A DNA stretch of 64,000 nucleotides from Streptomyces melanogenes (GCF_014649795.1 NZ_BMTS01000001.1:786193-850192), one strand, 5' to 3'; shown: positions 1-9,481, counted from the stretch's first letter. Program-made: numbers and translations. Notes: a model not told the origin generated them from the letters alone.

Positions 1-597
1 GCTGTACGGGTACTGGGAGAGGCCGACCGTGTCGAGCTGCTCCTCCGTCAGGGCTGCCACACTGTCGCGCCAGCGGTCGATCAGCGGCCAGAACCGCTCC
101 AGTGCCACGCTTGCGGACGGGGTGAAGTCGACCAGCAGCTTCGGTTCCTGCCGTCGTTCACCGAATGTCCACTCATAGGCGCCCGCGAAGTGGAAGTGCA
201 GGTGTGCCAGGCGCCACGCGATGGTCGTGATCGGTGTCTGGTCGGGCTCCGGCTCACCGGTGTGGGCGAGGACCTGCTCCACCCGCTCGACGCTCACGCT
301 CCAGTCATCGGCGATCTTGGCAACGGTCATGCCGTCGGCGGCCTGCCGGGCGACCTCGGCGTACTCGTTGGCCGGGATGTCCGGGGCGCCCAGGTCGAGG
401 ACCCAATCGCCCGGCCCGAACGCCCGGGGAGTCACCGCGTCCTCCCGGCGCCGGACCGACCAGCTGCCGGGCGCCGGCTCCCACAGGTACTCCTCGTCGC
501 CGAGCCCCGTCAGCCGTACCTGCGCCATCTCCCTGGCCCGGTCGAACTGGTCGATCAAGAGGCCCAGTCGATCGGTTCGTACGCCCTCGATCTCCAT
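1..597 (-). CDS. DinB-superfamily protein, cut by window edge
   Basis: The first 199 codons are visible; the C-terminal end lies beyond the left edge. Residues 39-49 (WEPAPGSWSVR) and 124-134 (TTIAWRLAHLH) match the conserved stretches of DinB-like four-helix-bundle proteins. Many of these bind a divalent metal through histidines and act as thiol-dependent transferases or are uncharacterised. The segment at residues 91-112 (TVAKIADDWSVSVERVEQVL) looks like a helix-turn-helix insertion, which is not typical of the fold. The start is ATG at 597 with AAGGG a few bases upstream. No partner gene is visible. The family call is fairly safe; the substrate is unknown. Confidence 0.75.
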   Translation of the reverse strand, partial: MEIEGVRTDRLGLLIDQFDRAREMAQVRLTGLGDEEYLWEPAPGSWSVRRREDAVTPRAFGPGDWVLDLGAPDIPANEYAEVARQAADGMTVAKIADDWSVSVERVEQVLAHTGEPEPDQTPITTIAWRLAHLHFHFAGAYEWTFGERRQEPKLLVDFTPSASVALERFWPLIDRWRDSVAALTEEQLDTVGLSQYPYS

Positions 598-848
598 GCG
601 GCACCCTTCGCGTTCGTGTTGCGCGACTCACTGCGGTCAGGCGGAAGGTAACGGCTCACCTGACGGGGCGCCACTGATTTCCTCACCGCCTAAGGGGTAC
701 GGCATGCCTCACGTACACGGCCCCCGCAGCGTAAAGAGACCGTACCTGTCCGGACCCGGTGATTTCGGTGGGTGGATGTGTCTAGAGGCGAGGGTCCGGC
801 GTCTGTTTCTATGATCTCCGGCAGACAAGCGCAGGAGGTGGCGGATAC

Positions 849-1493
849 ATGGTGTCCACGGAGAGCATTCTCGCGTTCGCGGCGATGTCGCTGTTGGTGA
901 TCGTGATTCCGGGGCCGAGCGTACTGTTCGTGATCGGCAGGGCCCTTGCGCACGGCCGCCGCGTCGCGCTCGCGACCGTCCTGGGCAACCTGCTCGGTTC
1001 GTACCTCCTGGTGATCGCGGTGGCGTGGGGTCTCGGCGCGCTGGTGGAGAGCTCGGCGACGGTGTTCATGGGCGTGAAGCTGGCCGGGGCGGTGTATCTC
1101 GTCTACCTCGGCGTGCAGGCCTTCCGGCACCGCAAGGAGATGCGCGCGGCGACCATGGCCGCCCCGGCGGGTGAGCGGCGCGGCGATCTGCGCACCGTCC
1201 TGGACGGTATTTTCGTGGGTGTCACCAACCCCAAAGGCGTCGTCTTCTTCGCGGCGGTGCTGCCGCAGTTCGTGGACCACTCGGCGGGCCGCGTCCCCCT
1301 CCAGATGATGGTGCTGGGGCTGGTCCCGGTCGCCATCGGCATGATCACCGACACCCTGTGGGGCCTGGGCGCCTCGGCGGCCCGCTCCTGGTTCGCCCGC
1401 TCGGACCGCCGTCTGTCGATGGTCGGCGGAGCGGGCGGGATCGCGATGATCGGCCTGGGTGTGACCGTGGCGGCGACGGGCCGCGCCGACTAG
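849..1493 (+). CDS. LysE/RhtB-family translocator
   Basis: A 214-residue integral membrane protein of the LysE/RhtB exporter family, which effluxes amino acids or their derivatives through the cytoplasmic membrane. Residues 1-30 show the family's first transmembrane segment with the conserved IPGPSVLFVIGRAL stretch, followed by the second helix with the typical small-residue pattern (ALATVLGNLLGSYLLV) and the 'GVTNPKGVVFFAAVLPQF' signature near residue 120. About six membrane helices are expected, and the length is normal for the family. AGGAGG lies about ten bases before the ATG. A LysR regulator follows 150 bases downstream on the same strand and could control it, although LysR targets are usually divergent. 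The substrate cannot be predicted. Confidence 0.9.
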   Translation: MVSTESILAFAAMSLLVIVIPGPSVLFVIGRALAHGRRVALATVLGNLLGSYLLVIAVAWGLGALVESSATVFMGVKLAGAVYLVYLGVQAFRHRKEMRAATMAAPAGERRGDLRTVLDGIFVGVTNPKGVVFFAAVLPQFVDHSAGRVPLQMMVLGLVPVAIGMITDTLWGLGASAARSWFARSDRRLSMVGGAGGIAMIGLGVTVAATGRAD

Positions 1494-1643
1494 CCTGCGG
1501 CCGCCGGGGGACCGGGCCGACGAAATCCGGCCACCCCGCACGGTGCCCCTACAGCGCGAAGCCTCCCCGGAGGGCTGACGGCGGATCAAGTTAAGATCCG
1601 CGATCAGGGCGATAATCAGGGGGTTATCGATCGGGGGGCGTTG

Positions 1644-2549
1644 ATGGAACTGAGAGACATCGAGATCTTTCTGGTGCTGGCGGAGGAGCTGCATTTCGGC
1701 CGCACCGCAGCCCGGCTCCATGTCTCCCAGGCCCGGGTCAGTCAGGCCATCAAGAAGCAGGAGCGGCGGATCGGCGCGGCCCTGTTCGACCGCACCAGCC
1801 GCACGGTCGTGCTGACACCCGTGGGCCGGCGCCTGCGGGAGGAGTTGGGGCTGGCTTACGACCTCATCAACGAAAGCCTCGCCCGAGCCACTGTCGCGAG
1901 CACCGACCTGAGCGGCACCTTGAGCCTGGGTGTGATGGGTGCGCTGGGCCAGGAGTTGCGTCCGGTGATCGAGGCGTTCACGGCGGAGCACCCCGCGTGC
2001 GAGGTGGTCGTCAAGGAGTTCCACTTCAGCGACCCGTTCGCAGAGCTGCGCTCCGGGCGGACCGACCTCCAGCTCATGTGGCTGCCGGTGCGTGAGCCCG
2101 ACCTGTCCGTGGGAGCCTGCGTGCTGACCGAGGGCCGGGTGCTCGCGGTCTCCGACGACTCCCCTTGGGCAGGGCGCGAGTCGGTGTCGATGGAGGACCT
2201 CGCGGACTGCGTCCTCTTCGACGCCGGCCCGGACGTGCCCGACTACTGGCTCGAAGCCATGCTGCCCGGCCACACCCCGCTCGGACGCCCGATCCCGCGC
2301 GGTGCCCGTGCCAGGTCCTTCCACGAGATCCTGACCCTCATCGCCGCCCAACAGGTCGTCAGCCCCTTGAACGAGCACGTGACCTGGCACTACACACCGC
2401 CCGGCATCACCTTCGTACCGCTCCACGACGCACCCACCACCGAGTGGTCTCTGGTGTGGCCCACTGCGCGCGAGAGCGCACGGGTGCGTGCCTTCGTCGG
2501 CACGGCCGAACGCCTGGGCCCACGGCCGGTCCGTCGGCGGGATTGCTGA
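1644..2549 (+). CDS. LysR-family transcriptional regulator
   Basis: A 301-residue LysR-type regulator. The N-terminal winged helix-turn-helix (residues 1-60) reads MELRDIEIFLVLAEELHFG, then RTAARLHVSQARVSQAIKK, the canonical recognition helix. The rest is the periplasmic-binding-protein-like effector domain. I chose ATG 1644 rather than the TTG three bases upstream because family members begin MELR and a G-rich stretch sits just before. It is convergent with the alpha/beta hydrolase that ends at 2559, with only nine bases between the stop codons. The effector is unknown; the LysE exporter upstream is a possible target. Confidence 0.9.
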   Translation: MELRDIEIFLVLAEELHFGRTAARLHVSQARVSQAIKKQERRIGAALFDRTSRTVVLTPVGRRLREELGLAYDLINESLARATVASTDLSGTLSLGVMGALGQELRPVIEAFTAEHPACEVVVKEFHFSDPFAELRSGRTDLQLMWLPVREPDLSVGACVLTEGRVLAVSDDSPWAGRESVSMEDLADCVLFDAGPDVPDYWLEAMLPGHTPLGRPIPRGARARSFHEILTLIAAQQVVSPLNEHVTWHYTPPGITFVPLHDAPTTEWSLVWPTARESARVRAFVGTAERLGPRPVRRRDC

Positions 2550-2558
2550 GCGGAGCGC

Positions 2559-3374
2559 CTACCGGCTCTGGAGGAACCGGGTGAGGACGGCCACGTACTG
2601 CTGCGGATGGGTGGCGTGGGGCATGTGACCCGCGCCTTCGATGGTGTGGCGTTGCGCCTGCGGCAGTGCCTCGGCCAGTCGGTCGAGGACCGTCGTGAAC
2701 CATGCCGGGCTCGTGGTGCCTCGGGTGAGGAGTACGGGTGCGGTGCAGCGGGAGAGCCCGTCGATGTCGAGCGTCGCCCATCCGGGGTCGGACTGCTCGT
2801 CCAGCCAGGTGGGCGCGTTGCGTACGAACGTGTCCTGTACGGGACCGGGCAGTTGGTCCCACATACCGGGGCCCAACGCGACTTCCTCCACGAACAACCG
2901 CGCGGCCCGCTGGTTCTCGCCCTGCCGGATAAGGGCGAGTGCGGCGTCGATCGAGGCCCCCGTCGGACGCAGCTCCTCCATGGCGTCCGGGTCGTCGGCC
3001 ACGATCGTGAGCAGGGGCGGTTCGTGCACCGTGATGCTGCGGAACAGATCCGGACGGCGGGCGGCCAGACCGAGGGTGATGATGGCGCCGAAGGAATTGC
3101 CCGCCACGTGCGCCGGCGCGGGCCCGAGCTGTTCGATCAGCGCCTGGAGATCGTCCTCGTCCTGTCTTCGCCTGCCCTGACCTGCCACGACTTCGCTCCG
3201 GCTGTGGCCACGGCGGTCATAGCTGATCACCTGGAACGACGCACGGATGTCCGCTTCGATCGCGGGCTGCCACGAGGTGTGGTCGGTCCACGAGCCGTGG
3301 ACGAAGACGAGGGGCTCGCCTTCCCCGACGACCTCGTAGTACAGGGCGACGCCTCCTGTACGAAGAAGCGGCAT
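2559..3374 (-). CDS. alpha/beta-fold hydrolase
   Basis: A 271-residue alpha/beta hydrolase. The oxyanion region VFVHGSWTDHTSW is near residue 25, the nucleophile elbow is GNSFGA (Ser near residue 93), and the C-terminal catalytic histidine is in EGAGHMPHATHP. A helical cap is inserted between the nucleophile and the histidine. Such proteins hydrolyse esters, lactones, epoxides or haloalkanes; nothing visible picks the substrate. GAGGAG lies seven bases before the ATG. No signal peptide, so cytosolic. It stands alone, convergent with the LysR gene. Confidence 0.88.
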   Translation of the reverse strand: MPLLRTGGVALYYEVVGEGEPLVFVHGSWTDHTSWQPAIEADIRASFQVISYDRRGHSRSEVVAGQGRRRQDEDDLQALIEQLGPAPAHVAGNSFGAIITLGLAARRPDLFRSITVHEPPLLTIVADDPDAMEELRPTGASIDAALALIRQGENQRAARLFVEEVALGPGMWDQLPGPVQDTFVRNAPTWLDEQSDPGWATLDIDGLSRCTAPVLLTRGTTSPAWFTTVLDRLAEALPQAQRHTIEGAGHMPHATHPQQYVAVLTRFLQSR

Positions 3375-3503
3375 GGCGGGCTCCTCGGATGATTCCGTCC
3401 CATTTCAGGCTCAGGTGATAGCTGACTGTAGCCGGGATGATGGCCCGGTGCACGCTCTGTTACCTGAAGACGGAGGTGTCAGACTCGCCCTCGCCGACTC
3501 TCG

Positions 3504-3767
3504 TCAGCGGCGCGCCTTGAAACGGTCCAACGCGCCCACGCCCACGGCGGCCAGCGCGATCTGCAGGGCGAGTTCGATCCAGTCGACGCCCTTGGTGTCG
3601 GCGACGCCGAAGCCGGCCGCGATCGCCGTACCCACCAGGGCCGCGACGATGCCGACCAGGATGGTCCACAGGATTCCGATGTGCTGGCGCCCGGGGACGA
3701 CGAGCCGCCCCAGAACACCGATGACGATACCGATCACGATCGCGCTGACGAGCCCCGAAATCTCCAC
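3504..3767 (-). CDS. GlsB/YeaQ/YmgE-type membrane protein
   Basis: An 87-residue hydrophobic protein of the transglycosylase-associated (GlsB/YeaQ/YmgE) family, which is stress-associated in bacteria and has no established enzymatic activity. It shows three membrane segments: residues 5-24 (ending in GRLVVPG, the family's signature loop), about 30-52, and about 62-80. The start is GTG 3767, preceded by an excellent AAGGAGG at five bases. It stands alone; the 150 bases upstream separate it from a divergent GNAT gene. Confidence 0.85.
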   Translation of the reverse strand: MEISGLVSAIVIGIVIGVLGRLVVPGRQHIGILWTILVGIVAALVGTAIAAGFGVADTKGVDWIELALQIALAAVGVGALDRFKARR

Positions 3768-3908
3768 GATGGCCTCCTTGCAGCCTGACCTTCTCGTTCA
3801 AGGTGTGCCCCGAGACGGCCTGCTCACGCTTCCATTGAGCGCACGCCCGGCGCAGTGGCCGGACCCAGCGCGCCTGCGGTCGGGCTGGAGTGGCCCTCGC
3901 ACACCCTC

Positions 3909-3914
3909 TAACAT
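3909..3914 (+). promoter_or_regulatory. -10 hexamer of a leaderless promoter for the GNAT gene
   Basis: TAACAT fits the TANNNT consensus and ends seven bases before the A of the GNAT start codon at 3922. There is no Shine-Dalgarno sequence, so transcription probably begins at the start codon itself. No convincing -35 element is visible. Confidence 0.5.
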
Positions 3915-3921
3915 GTAACGC

Positions 3922-4353
3922 ATGACAGCTCTGAATGACCCTTACCGGATTCGAGCGGGAGTACCTTCCGTCGAGGTATTCCGCCGTCTGCGCACCGACG
4001 CGGGACTCTCCGACAAGGCCCCCGAGGCGGTCGCCCTCGCCCTGCCCAACACCTGGTACGGCGTGGTCCTTTACCACGAGGGCGAGCCCATCGGCATGGG
4101 GCGGATCATCGGCGACGGCGGCACCGCGTTCCAGATCGTCGACATATGTGTGCACCCCGCCCATCAGGGGCGAGGGCTCGGCAAGCGCATCATGGCCGCG
4201 CTCACCGAGGAGCTGGAACGCCGCGCACCCGCCACCGCCTACGTCTCACTGATCGCGGACGGCCCCGCCCGCTTCCTGTACGAGCAGTTCGGTTTCGCGG
4301 ATACCGCTGAGCACGACTCGATCGGTATGTACCGCTGGATGAAGGCGAGTTGA
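3922..4353 (+). CDS. GNAT-family N-acetyltransferase
   Basis: A 143-residue GNAT acetyltransferase. The acetyl-CoA pyrophosphate-binding motif A is visible near residues 80-95 (VHPAHQGRGLGKRIM, the Q/RxxGxG/A loop), followed by the helix 'MAALTEELE' and the C-terminal strand 'FLYEQFGFADT' typical of motif B. The size is normal for a single-domain member. It transfers acetyl from acetyl-CoA to an amine; the acceptor is unknown. Translation appears leaderless. It is convergent with the glycosyltransferase gene. Confidence 0.9.
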   Translation: MTALNDPYRIRAGVPSVEVFRRLRTDAGLSDKAPEAVALALPNTWYGVVLYHEGEPIGMGRIIGDGGTAFQIVDICVHPAHQGRGLGKRIMAALTEELERRAPATAYVSLIADGPARFLYEQFGFADTAEHDSIGMYRWMKAS

Positions 4354-4374
4354 TGGCCACTGGGGCTGTCCGGC

Positions 4375-5607
4375 TCACGCGGACGAGGACGCGCCCTTCT
4401 GACTGACGACGTCGAGGAGCATCTTCGCGGCCACCGTCGCCCCGTCACCGTGGATCGCACCGGCCACGGACTTCGCTCGTACGTGTGTCTCCGGCGTCAG
4501 GGCCGTGGTGAGCGCTGCGGACAGGGACTCGACCGTGGGTGTCGAGCCGTCGTGAGCCGCGCCGATACCCAGCTCGGCCACGCGTGAAGCCCAGTACGGC
4601 TGGTCCGCGATCTGGGGGACGACCACCTGGGGCGTACTGGCCCGGGCCGCTGTCGTGGTGGTGCCCGCGCCGCCGTGGTGCACGACAGCGGCCACCCGGC
4701 CGAACAGGGCCTGCTGGTTGACCTCGTCGACGACGAAGCAGTCATCGGCGTCGTCGACCGGAGCCAGCCCGGCCCAGCCACGGGCGAGGAGGACGCGGCG
4801 CCCCAGTGTGCGGCTCGCCTCGATGGCTACCCGGGCGGCGTCCTTCGGGGCGTGCGCGGCCATGCTGCCGAAACCCACGTATACCGGCGGTTCACCCGCG
4901 TCCAAGAACGCCTCCAACTCCTGCGGGAGCGGACGGTCGTCGGGCAGGATCCACGCCCCGGTCTGCACGAGGTCCAGGTTGGTCATACCCTGCGACGGGC
5001 ACAGCGTCGGGTCCGCCGCCAGCCACGGCTGGTCGGTGAAGACGTAGTCGCGGACGTTGTCCACCGGCGGCAGGCCGATCGCCGCCCGGTGGGTGGCCAC
5101 CGCCCCGCCGTACAACGCGTTCACCCTCTGGGCGTCCTGCTCCCACAACACCCGCCTGTCCGTCTCGCCCTGTGGGGACGGCTTGCCCGGTCGCACTCCT
5201 GGAGAGAAGTACGGCGAGGGCAGTCCGGCGAGATGGAAGCACGCGTACACGTACTGAATACCCAGTTTCTCGGCCACGTCCCGTGCACCGGCCGGCATCA
5301 GGCCGGTTGCCAGCAGCGCGTCACACCCCTCGGCTGCCTTGCCGAGTGTGTCGAACCGTGCGGCGACCAGTTCCGGAGCGAGTTGGAACGCGTCCTTGGC
5401 CGTCGGTTTCGTGCCGGACACCACCGAGCGCACGGACGGACCCAGTGGCACCAGTGGCACGCCGACCCGTGCGAGCAGCGCCGCGAACTCCTCGTCCGGA
5501 GGCGCGCACACCCGCGCCTCCACGCCGATTTCCCGCAGCGCCAGCGCCAGCCCCGCCAGCGGTTCGACATCCCCGCGCGATCCCCACGTCGTCAACAACA
5601 CCCGCAT
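4375..5607 (-). CDS. GT1-family glycosyltransferase (MGT/GtfA-like)
   Basis: A 410-residue GT-B-fold glycosyltransferase like those that glycosylate macrolides, glycopeptides and sterols. The N-terminal acceptor domain starts MRVLLTTWGSRGDVEPLAGL, a near-perfect family signature. The nucleotide-sugar domain carries HHGGAGTTTTAARA and PQIADQPYWASRVAELGIG near residues 305-345, the donor-binding motif of GT1. GGGAG lies six bases before the ATG. No polyketide, peptide-synthetase or deoxysugar genes are nearby, so it may inactivate a foreign macrolide or modify a metabolite made elsewhere. The donor and acceptor are undetermined. Confidence 0.92.
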   Translation of the reverse strand: MRVLLTTWGSRGDVEPLAGLALALREIGVEARVCAPPDEEFAALLARVGVPLVPLGPSVRSVVSGTKPTAKDAFQLAPELVAARFDTLGKAAEGCDALLATGLMPAGARDVAEKLGIQYVYACFHLAGLPSPYFSPGVRPGKPSPQGETDRRVLWEQDAQRVNALYGGAVATHRAAIGLPPVDNVRDYVFTDQPWLAADPTLCPSQGMTNLDLVQTGAWILPDDRPLPQELEAFLDAGEPPVYVGFGSMAAHAPKDAARVAIEASRTLGRRVLLARGWAGLAPVDDADDCFVVDEVNQQALFGRVAAVVHHGGAGTTTTAARASTPQVVVPQIADQPYWASRVAELGIGAAHDGSTPTVESLSAALTTALTPETHVRAKSVAGAIHGDGATVAAKMLLDVVSQKGASSSA

Positions 5608-5708
5608 TTCGGGACTCCCATTTCCGCAGGTTCAGGCTCTCGGTCGCCGATTGTGCGGCATTGACGGGGCCTTGCCGCAAGCCCACCACTGCGCTATACG
5701 TTGAATAG

Positions 5709-5740
5709 GGCAAGGAGTGGGAACTCCTTGCCTTTGTTTT
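5709..5740 (+). terminator. intrinsic terminator, plus-strand orientation
   Basis: A perfect 10-bp stem (GGCAAGGAGT / ACTCCTTGCC, loop GGGA) is followed directly by TTTGTTTT, as in a textbook intrinsic terminator read on the plus strand. No plus-strand gene ends upstream: the flanking glycosyltransferase runs the other way and starts at 5607. It may end a short untranslated plus-strand RNA or read-through from the GNAT gene, or insulate the AraC gene downstream. Confidence 0.7.
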
Positions 5741-5885
5741 GGCCGCCGCTGTTTTGGCCGCCCGCGCCGCCCCTCTTCCCCCGATGGCCCTCCTCAGCCG
5801 TACCCGACCGAACCGGGCACAGGATGTCGGGTGAGGCAGGGTGGTTCCTTCCTAACGTCAGTGATCGAAAGGGAAGGAGGCCGGG

Positions 5886-6752
5886 GTGCTGGAGCGGCTG
5901 AACCAGGCCATGGAGCACATCGAGGACCATCTCGACCAGCGGATCGAGGCGGCCGACCTGGCGCGGATCGCGGTGACGTCGGAGTACCACTTGCGGCGGC
6001 TGTTCTCCGCGCTGGCGGGGATCCCTCTGTCGGAGTACATCCGGCGCAGGCGGCTCACCGTCGCGGGTGCCGAGGTGCTGGCCGGTGAGCGGACGCTGCT
6101 GGAGATCGCGGTGCGTTACGGCTACACCTCGGGGGAGGCGTTCGCCCGCGCGTTCCGCGCGATGCACGGCGTCGGTCCGGGAGAGGCCAGGCGTATCGGT
6201 GCGACTCTGCACTCCCAGCCACGGATGTCCTTCCGCCTCGTCGTCGAAGGGAGCAGCAGCATGCGGTACAGGGTCGTGGAGAAGGAGGAGTTTCGTGTGG
6301 TCGGCAGGACGGCGCGCGTCCCCCTCGTGCACGAGGGGGTGAACCCGGCCATCGCCGACTTCATCCGGGGCATCGGCAAGGAGACGCTGGAACGCGTCCA
6401 GAGCCTGTCCGACCAGGAGCCGGAGGGGATCGTCTCGGTGAGCGTGAACCTGGACGAAAGCCGGGCCGAGGGGACCGAACTCGACTACTACCACGGTGTG
6501 GTGACCGGCGCCCCCGTGCCCGAGGACATGGACGCCCTCACCGTCCCGGCCGGGGTCTGGGCCGTCTTCGAGAGCTCCGGGCCGTTCCCGCAGGCGCTCC
6601 AGTACATGTGGCGGGACGTGTTCACCCAGTGGTTCCCGTCCAACCCGTACCGGAGCAGGCCGGGGCCAGAGATCCTGCGGACCCGTCTGTCGCAGGACGC
6701 GACGCGGGCGGACGCGGAGTTGTGGATCCCGGTGGAGCGGACCGCGTTGTGA
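5886..6752 (+). CDS. AraC-family regulator with GyrI-like effector domain
   Basis: A 288-residue regulator in the Rob/BmrR-like arrangement. An AraC-type double helix-turn-helix occupies residues 1-105 (the second unit reads LLEIAVRYGYTSGEAFARAF), and a GyrI-like small-molecule-binding domain occupies about 120-285 (MRYRVVEKEEFRVVGRTARV then AVFESSGPFPQAL). This architecture typically senses cationic drugs or hydrophobic ligands and activates efflux or detoxification. The start is GTG 5886 with GGAAGGAGG immediately upstream. No transporter lies directly next to it; the gene downstream is the decarboxylase, 200 bases away. Confidence 0.9.
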   Translation: MLERLNQAMEHIEDHLDQRIEAADLARIAVTSEYHLRRLFSALAGIPLSEYIRRRRLTVAGAEVLAGERTLLEIAVRYGYTSGEAFARAFRAMHGVGPGEARRIGATLHSQPRMSFRLVVEGSSSMRYRVVEKEEFRVVGRTARVPLVHEGVNPAIADFIRGIGKETLERVQSLSDQEPEGIVSVSVNLDESRAEGTELDYYHGVVTGAPVPEDMDALTVPAGVWAVFESSGPFPQALQYMWRDVFTQWFPSNPYRSRPGPEILRTRLSQDATRADAELWIPVERTAL

Positions 6753-6957
6753 GGGTGGGTGCGCGCCGGCCCCGGCTGCCGCGCACCGTTGCCCGCCTGC
6801 GGATGCACGCCCGCTTACGCCTGCCCGCGTACGGCAAGTCAGCCCACTGCCCTCACATTCCTTCAGGCGGGTGGTTTACCGCTGCGCCGGTGGTCCGCAC
6901 GGGGGAACGCGGCTGAGACTGGCCGCGGTGGCAGCAGCCGACCGGGGAGGGGACCAC

Positions 6958-9357
6958 ATGCGTGACAACGCTGTTCTGGTTGCGGTACCGGAGCACCCAC
7001 GGGACGACAGTGCCGGTGTGGATCAGCTGAACAGGATCCGCGGGGCCATCGAGTCCCAGGGGTACGACGTGCGGTGGGTGGTGAGTGTCTCCGACGCCGA
7101 GGCGGTGCTGCGTACGGAGGCGAGCCTCGCCGCCGTCCTGGTGGCCTGGCACCTTCCGGGCGGCCACGACGCGAAGGACGAACCGGGTGGTGCGACGGTC
7201 CTGCGGGCGATCGGGCGCCGCTTCAAGGACCTGCCGGTGTTCCTCGTCATGAGGGACGACAGCCTGCGCGAACTGCCCCTGTGGGTGTCGCAGTCCGTGA
7301 TCGGGTACGTGTGGCCGCTGGAGGACACTCCGGCCTTCATCGCGGGACGCATCACCTCCGCCGCCCGCACCTACCAGGAAGCGCTCCTGCCACCGTTCTT
7401 CAAGGCCCTGCGTCGCTTCGACGACGCGCACGAGTACTCATGGCACACCCCCGCGCACTCCGGTGGTGTCGCGTTCCTCAAGTCGCCGGTGGGCCGCGCC
7501 TTCCACGACTACTTCGGGGAGCGCCTGCTGCGCAGCGACCTCTCGATCTCGGTCGGCGAACTCGGCTCGCTGTTCGAGCACACGGGCCCGATCGGCGAGG
7601 CGGAGCGCAACGCGGCGCGGGTGTTCGGCTCCGCACTCACCTTCTTCGTCCTGCACGGCGACTCCACGTGCAACCGTCTGGTCGGCCACTTCAGCGTCAC
7701 CCGCGACGAGATCGCGCTCGTGGACCGCAACTGCCACAAGTCGGTCCTGCACGGCCTCGTCGTCTCGGGCGCCCGGCCGGTGTATCTCATCCCCACCCGC
7801 AACGGCTACGGTCTGGCCGGACCCCTGCCCCTGGCCGAGATCGAGGCGGACGCGGTGGCGTCCCGGATCGCCACCAATCCGCTGGCCCGCGAGGCCATCT
7901 CACTGGACTGCCAGTACGCGGTGTTCACCAACTCCACGTACGACGGCCTGTGTTACGACGCCGTGTCGACGGCCCGGTCCTTCGCCGCCAGCACCCCTCG
8001 CGTCCACTTCGACGAAGCGTGGTTCGCCTACGCACGCTTCCACCCCCTCTACCGCGGGCGCTACGGCATGTCGGTGGACGAGAACACCCTCCCCGGCCCC
8101 GAGCGGCCCACCGTCTTCGCGACCCAGTCCACGCACAAACTGCTGGCGGCCCTCTCCCAGGCCGCCATGGTGCACGTCAGGCCCGCACCCCGGGCGCCGG
8201 TGGAGGACGCCCGTTTCAACGAGGCGTTGATGATGCACGGCACGACGTCACCGCTGTATCCGATGATCGCCTCGCTGGACGTGGCGACCGGAATGATGGA
8301 CGGCGCTCAGGGCCGCTGGCTGATCGACGAAGCGGTGACCGAGGCGATCCGCTTCCGTCAGGAAATGGTGCGCATCGGGCGGCGGATCGAGGCCGCGGGC
8401 GACCGGCCCCTTTGGTTCTTCGGGGTGTGGCAGCCCGAGACTGTGACCGACCCGGCGAGCGGCACCCGCCTGCCCTTCGACGAGGCGTCCGCCGACCTGC
8501 TGCGTACCGAGCCGTCCTGCTGGCACCTCGAACCGGACGCCGACTGGCACGGCTTCCCCGGCCTCACCGAGGGCCACTGCATGCTCGACCCCATCAAGGT
8601 CACCCTGACCTGCCCGGGCATCAACGCCACCGGCGACATGAGCGACTGGGGCATCCCCGCCCGGGTGCTCACCGCGTACCTGGACACGCGGAAGATCGTC
8701 GTGGAGAAGACCGACAGCTACACCACCCTGGTGCTGTTCTCCATGGGCATCACCAAGGGCAAGTGGGGCACGCTGCTGGATGCCCTGATGGACTTCAAGG
8801 CTCTCTACGACGAGGACGCACCGCTCGACCGAGTCCTTCCGACGCTGGTCGGTGAGCACCCGCAGCGCTACTCGGGCCGTACGCTGCGGCAGTTGTGCCA
8901 GGAGATGCACGACTATCTGCGCTCGGTCCGCCTGGTCGCTCTGCTCGACGCCGCCTTCCAGGAGCTTCCCGAGCCCGTCGAGCCGCCTCAACTGTGCTAC
9001 CAGCGCCTGATCCGAGGCGGCACCGAGCGGGTACGGCTGGCCGATGCGGCGGGCCGGGTGGCGGCGGCCATGGTCACCGTCACCCCGCCCGGCATCCCCG
9101 TCCTCATGCCCGGCGAGAGCACCGGCGCCCCGGACGGCCCCCTGCTGCGCTACCTCACCGCACTGGAGACCTTCGACCGCCACTTCCCCGGATTCCGCAG
9201 CGAGACCCACGGCGTGACCCTCGACTCCGACACGGGCGACTACCTGATCGAGTGCCTGCGCCCCCAGGCGGACGAAGTGCCGAGCGAATCGCGTACGCAC
9301 AGTGCGTCGACGCCGGCACAACGCCGAGGCACCGAAGCTGTGCGCCCACCCCAATGA
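6958..9357 (+). CDS. Orn/Lys/Arg family PLP decarboxylase
   Basis: A 799-residue fold-type I pyridoxal-phosphate decarboxylase of the inducible Orn/Lys/Arg class. It has an N-terminal receiver-like wing domain (residues 1-130), a PLP core and a C-terminal domain. The cofactor lysine is Lys394 in QSTHKLLAALSQ, preceded by HFDEAWFAYARFHPLY, which holds the PLP-pyridine aspartate. The product would be putrescine, cadaverine or agmatine plus CO2, used in polyamine supply or acid resistance. I chose ATG 6958 because GGGGAGGGG sits just upstream and family members begin near there. No antiporter is adjacent, so a simple acid-resistance pair is not apparent. Confidence 0.9.
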   Translation: MRDNAVLVAVPEHPRDDSAGVDQLNRIRGAIESQGYDVRWVVSVSDAEAVLRTEASLAAVLVAWHLPGGHDAKDEPGGATVLRAIGRRFKDLPVFLVMRDDSLRELPLWVSQSVIGYVWPLEDTPAFIAGRITSAARTYQEALLPPFFKALRRFDDAHEYSWHTPAHSGGVAFLKSPVGRAFHDYFGERLLRSDLSISVGELGSLFEHTGPIGEAERNAARVFGSALTFFVLHGDSTCNRLVGHFSVTRDEIALVDRNCHKSVLHGLVVSGARPVYLIPTRNGYGLAGPLPLAEIEADAVASRIATNPLAREAISLDCQYAVFTNSTYDGLCYDAVSTARSFAASTPRVHFDEAWFAYARFHPLYRGRYGMSVDENTLPGPERPTVFATQSTHKLLAALSQAAMVHVRPAPRAPVEDARFNEALMMHGTTSPLYPMIASLDVATGMMDGAQGRWLIDEAVTEAIRFRQEMVRIGRRIEAAGDRPLWFFGVWQPETVTDPASGTRLPFDEASADLLRTEPSCWHLEPDADWHGFPGLTEGHCMLDPIKVTLTCPGINATGDMSDWGIPARVLTAYLDTRKIVVEKTDSYTTLVLFSMGITKGKWGTLLDALMDFKALYDEDAPLDRVLPTLVGEHPQRYSGRTLRQLCQEMHDYLRSVRLVALLDAAFQELPEPVEPPQLCYQRLIRGGTERVRLADAAGRVAAAMVTVTPPGIPVLMPGESTGAPDGPLLRYLTALETFDRHFPGFRSETHGVTLDSDTGDYLIECLRPQADEVPSESRTHSASTPAQRRGTEAVRPPQ

Positions 9358-9481
9358 ACGGGCGTGCCGGTCTGCCCGCCCCGCCCAGCCGCCGCGCCGC
9401 GCCCCGCGCTCTTGCCGGGCCGGTCGGCGGAGGAGCACCCTGGAGCCAGTGCGGCATCGGTACCCCTGGATGGAGGCCGAA

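Noticed and set aside
690..2426. A 578-codon minus-strand frame across the LysE and LysR genes
   Set aside because: Opposite two well-conserved genes; no domain.
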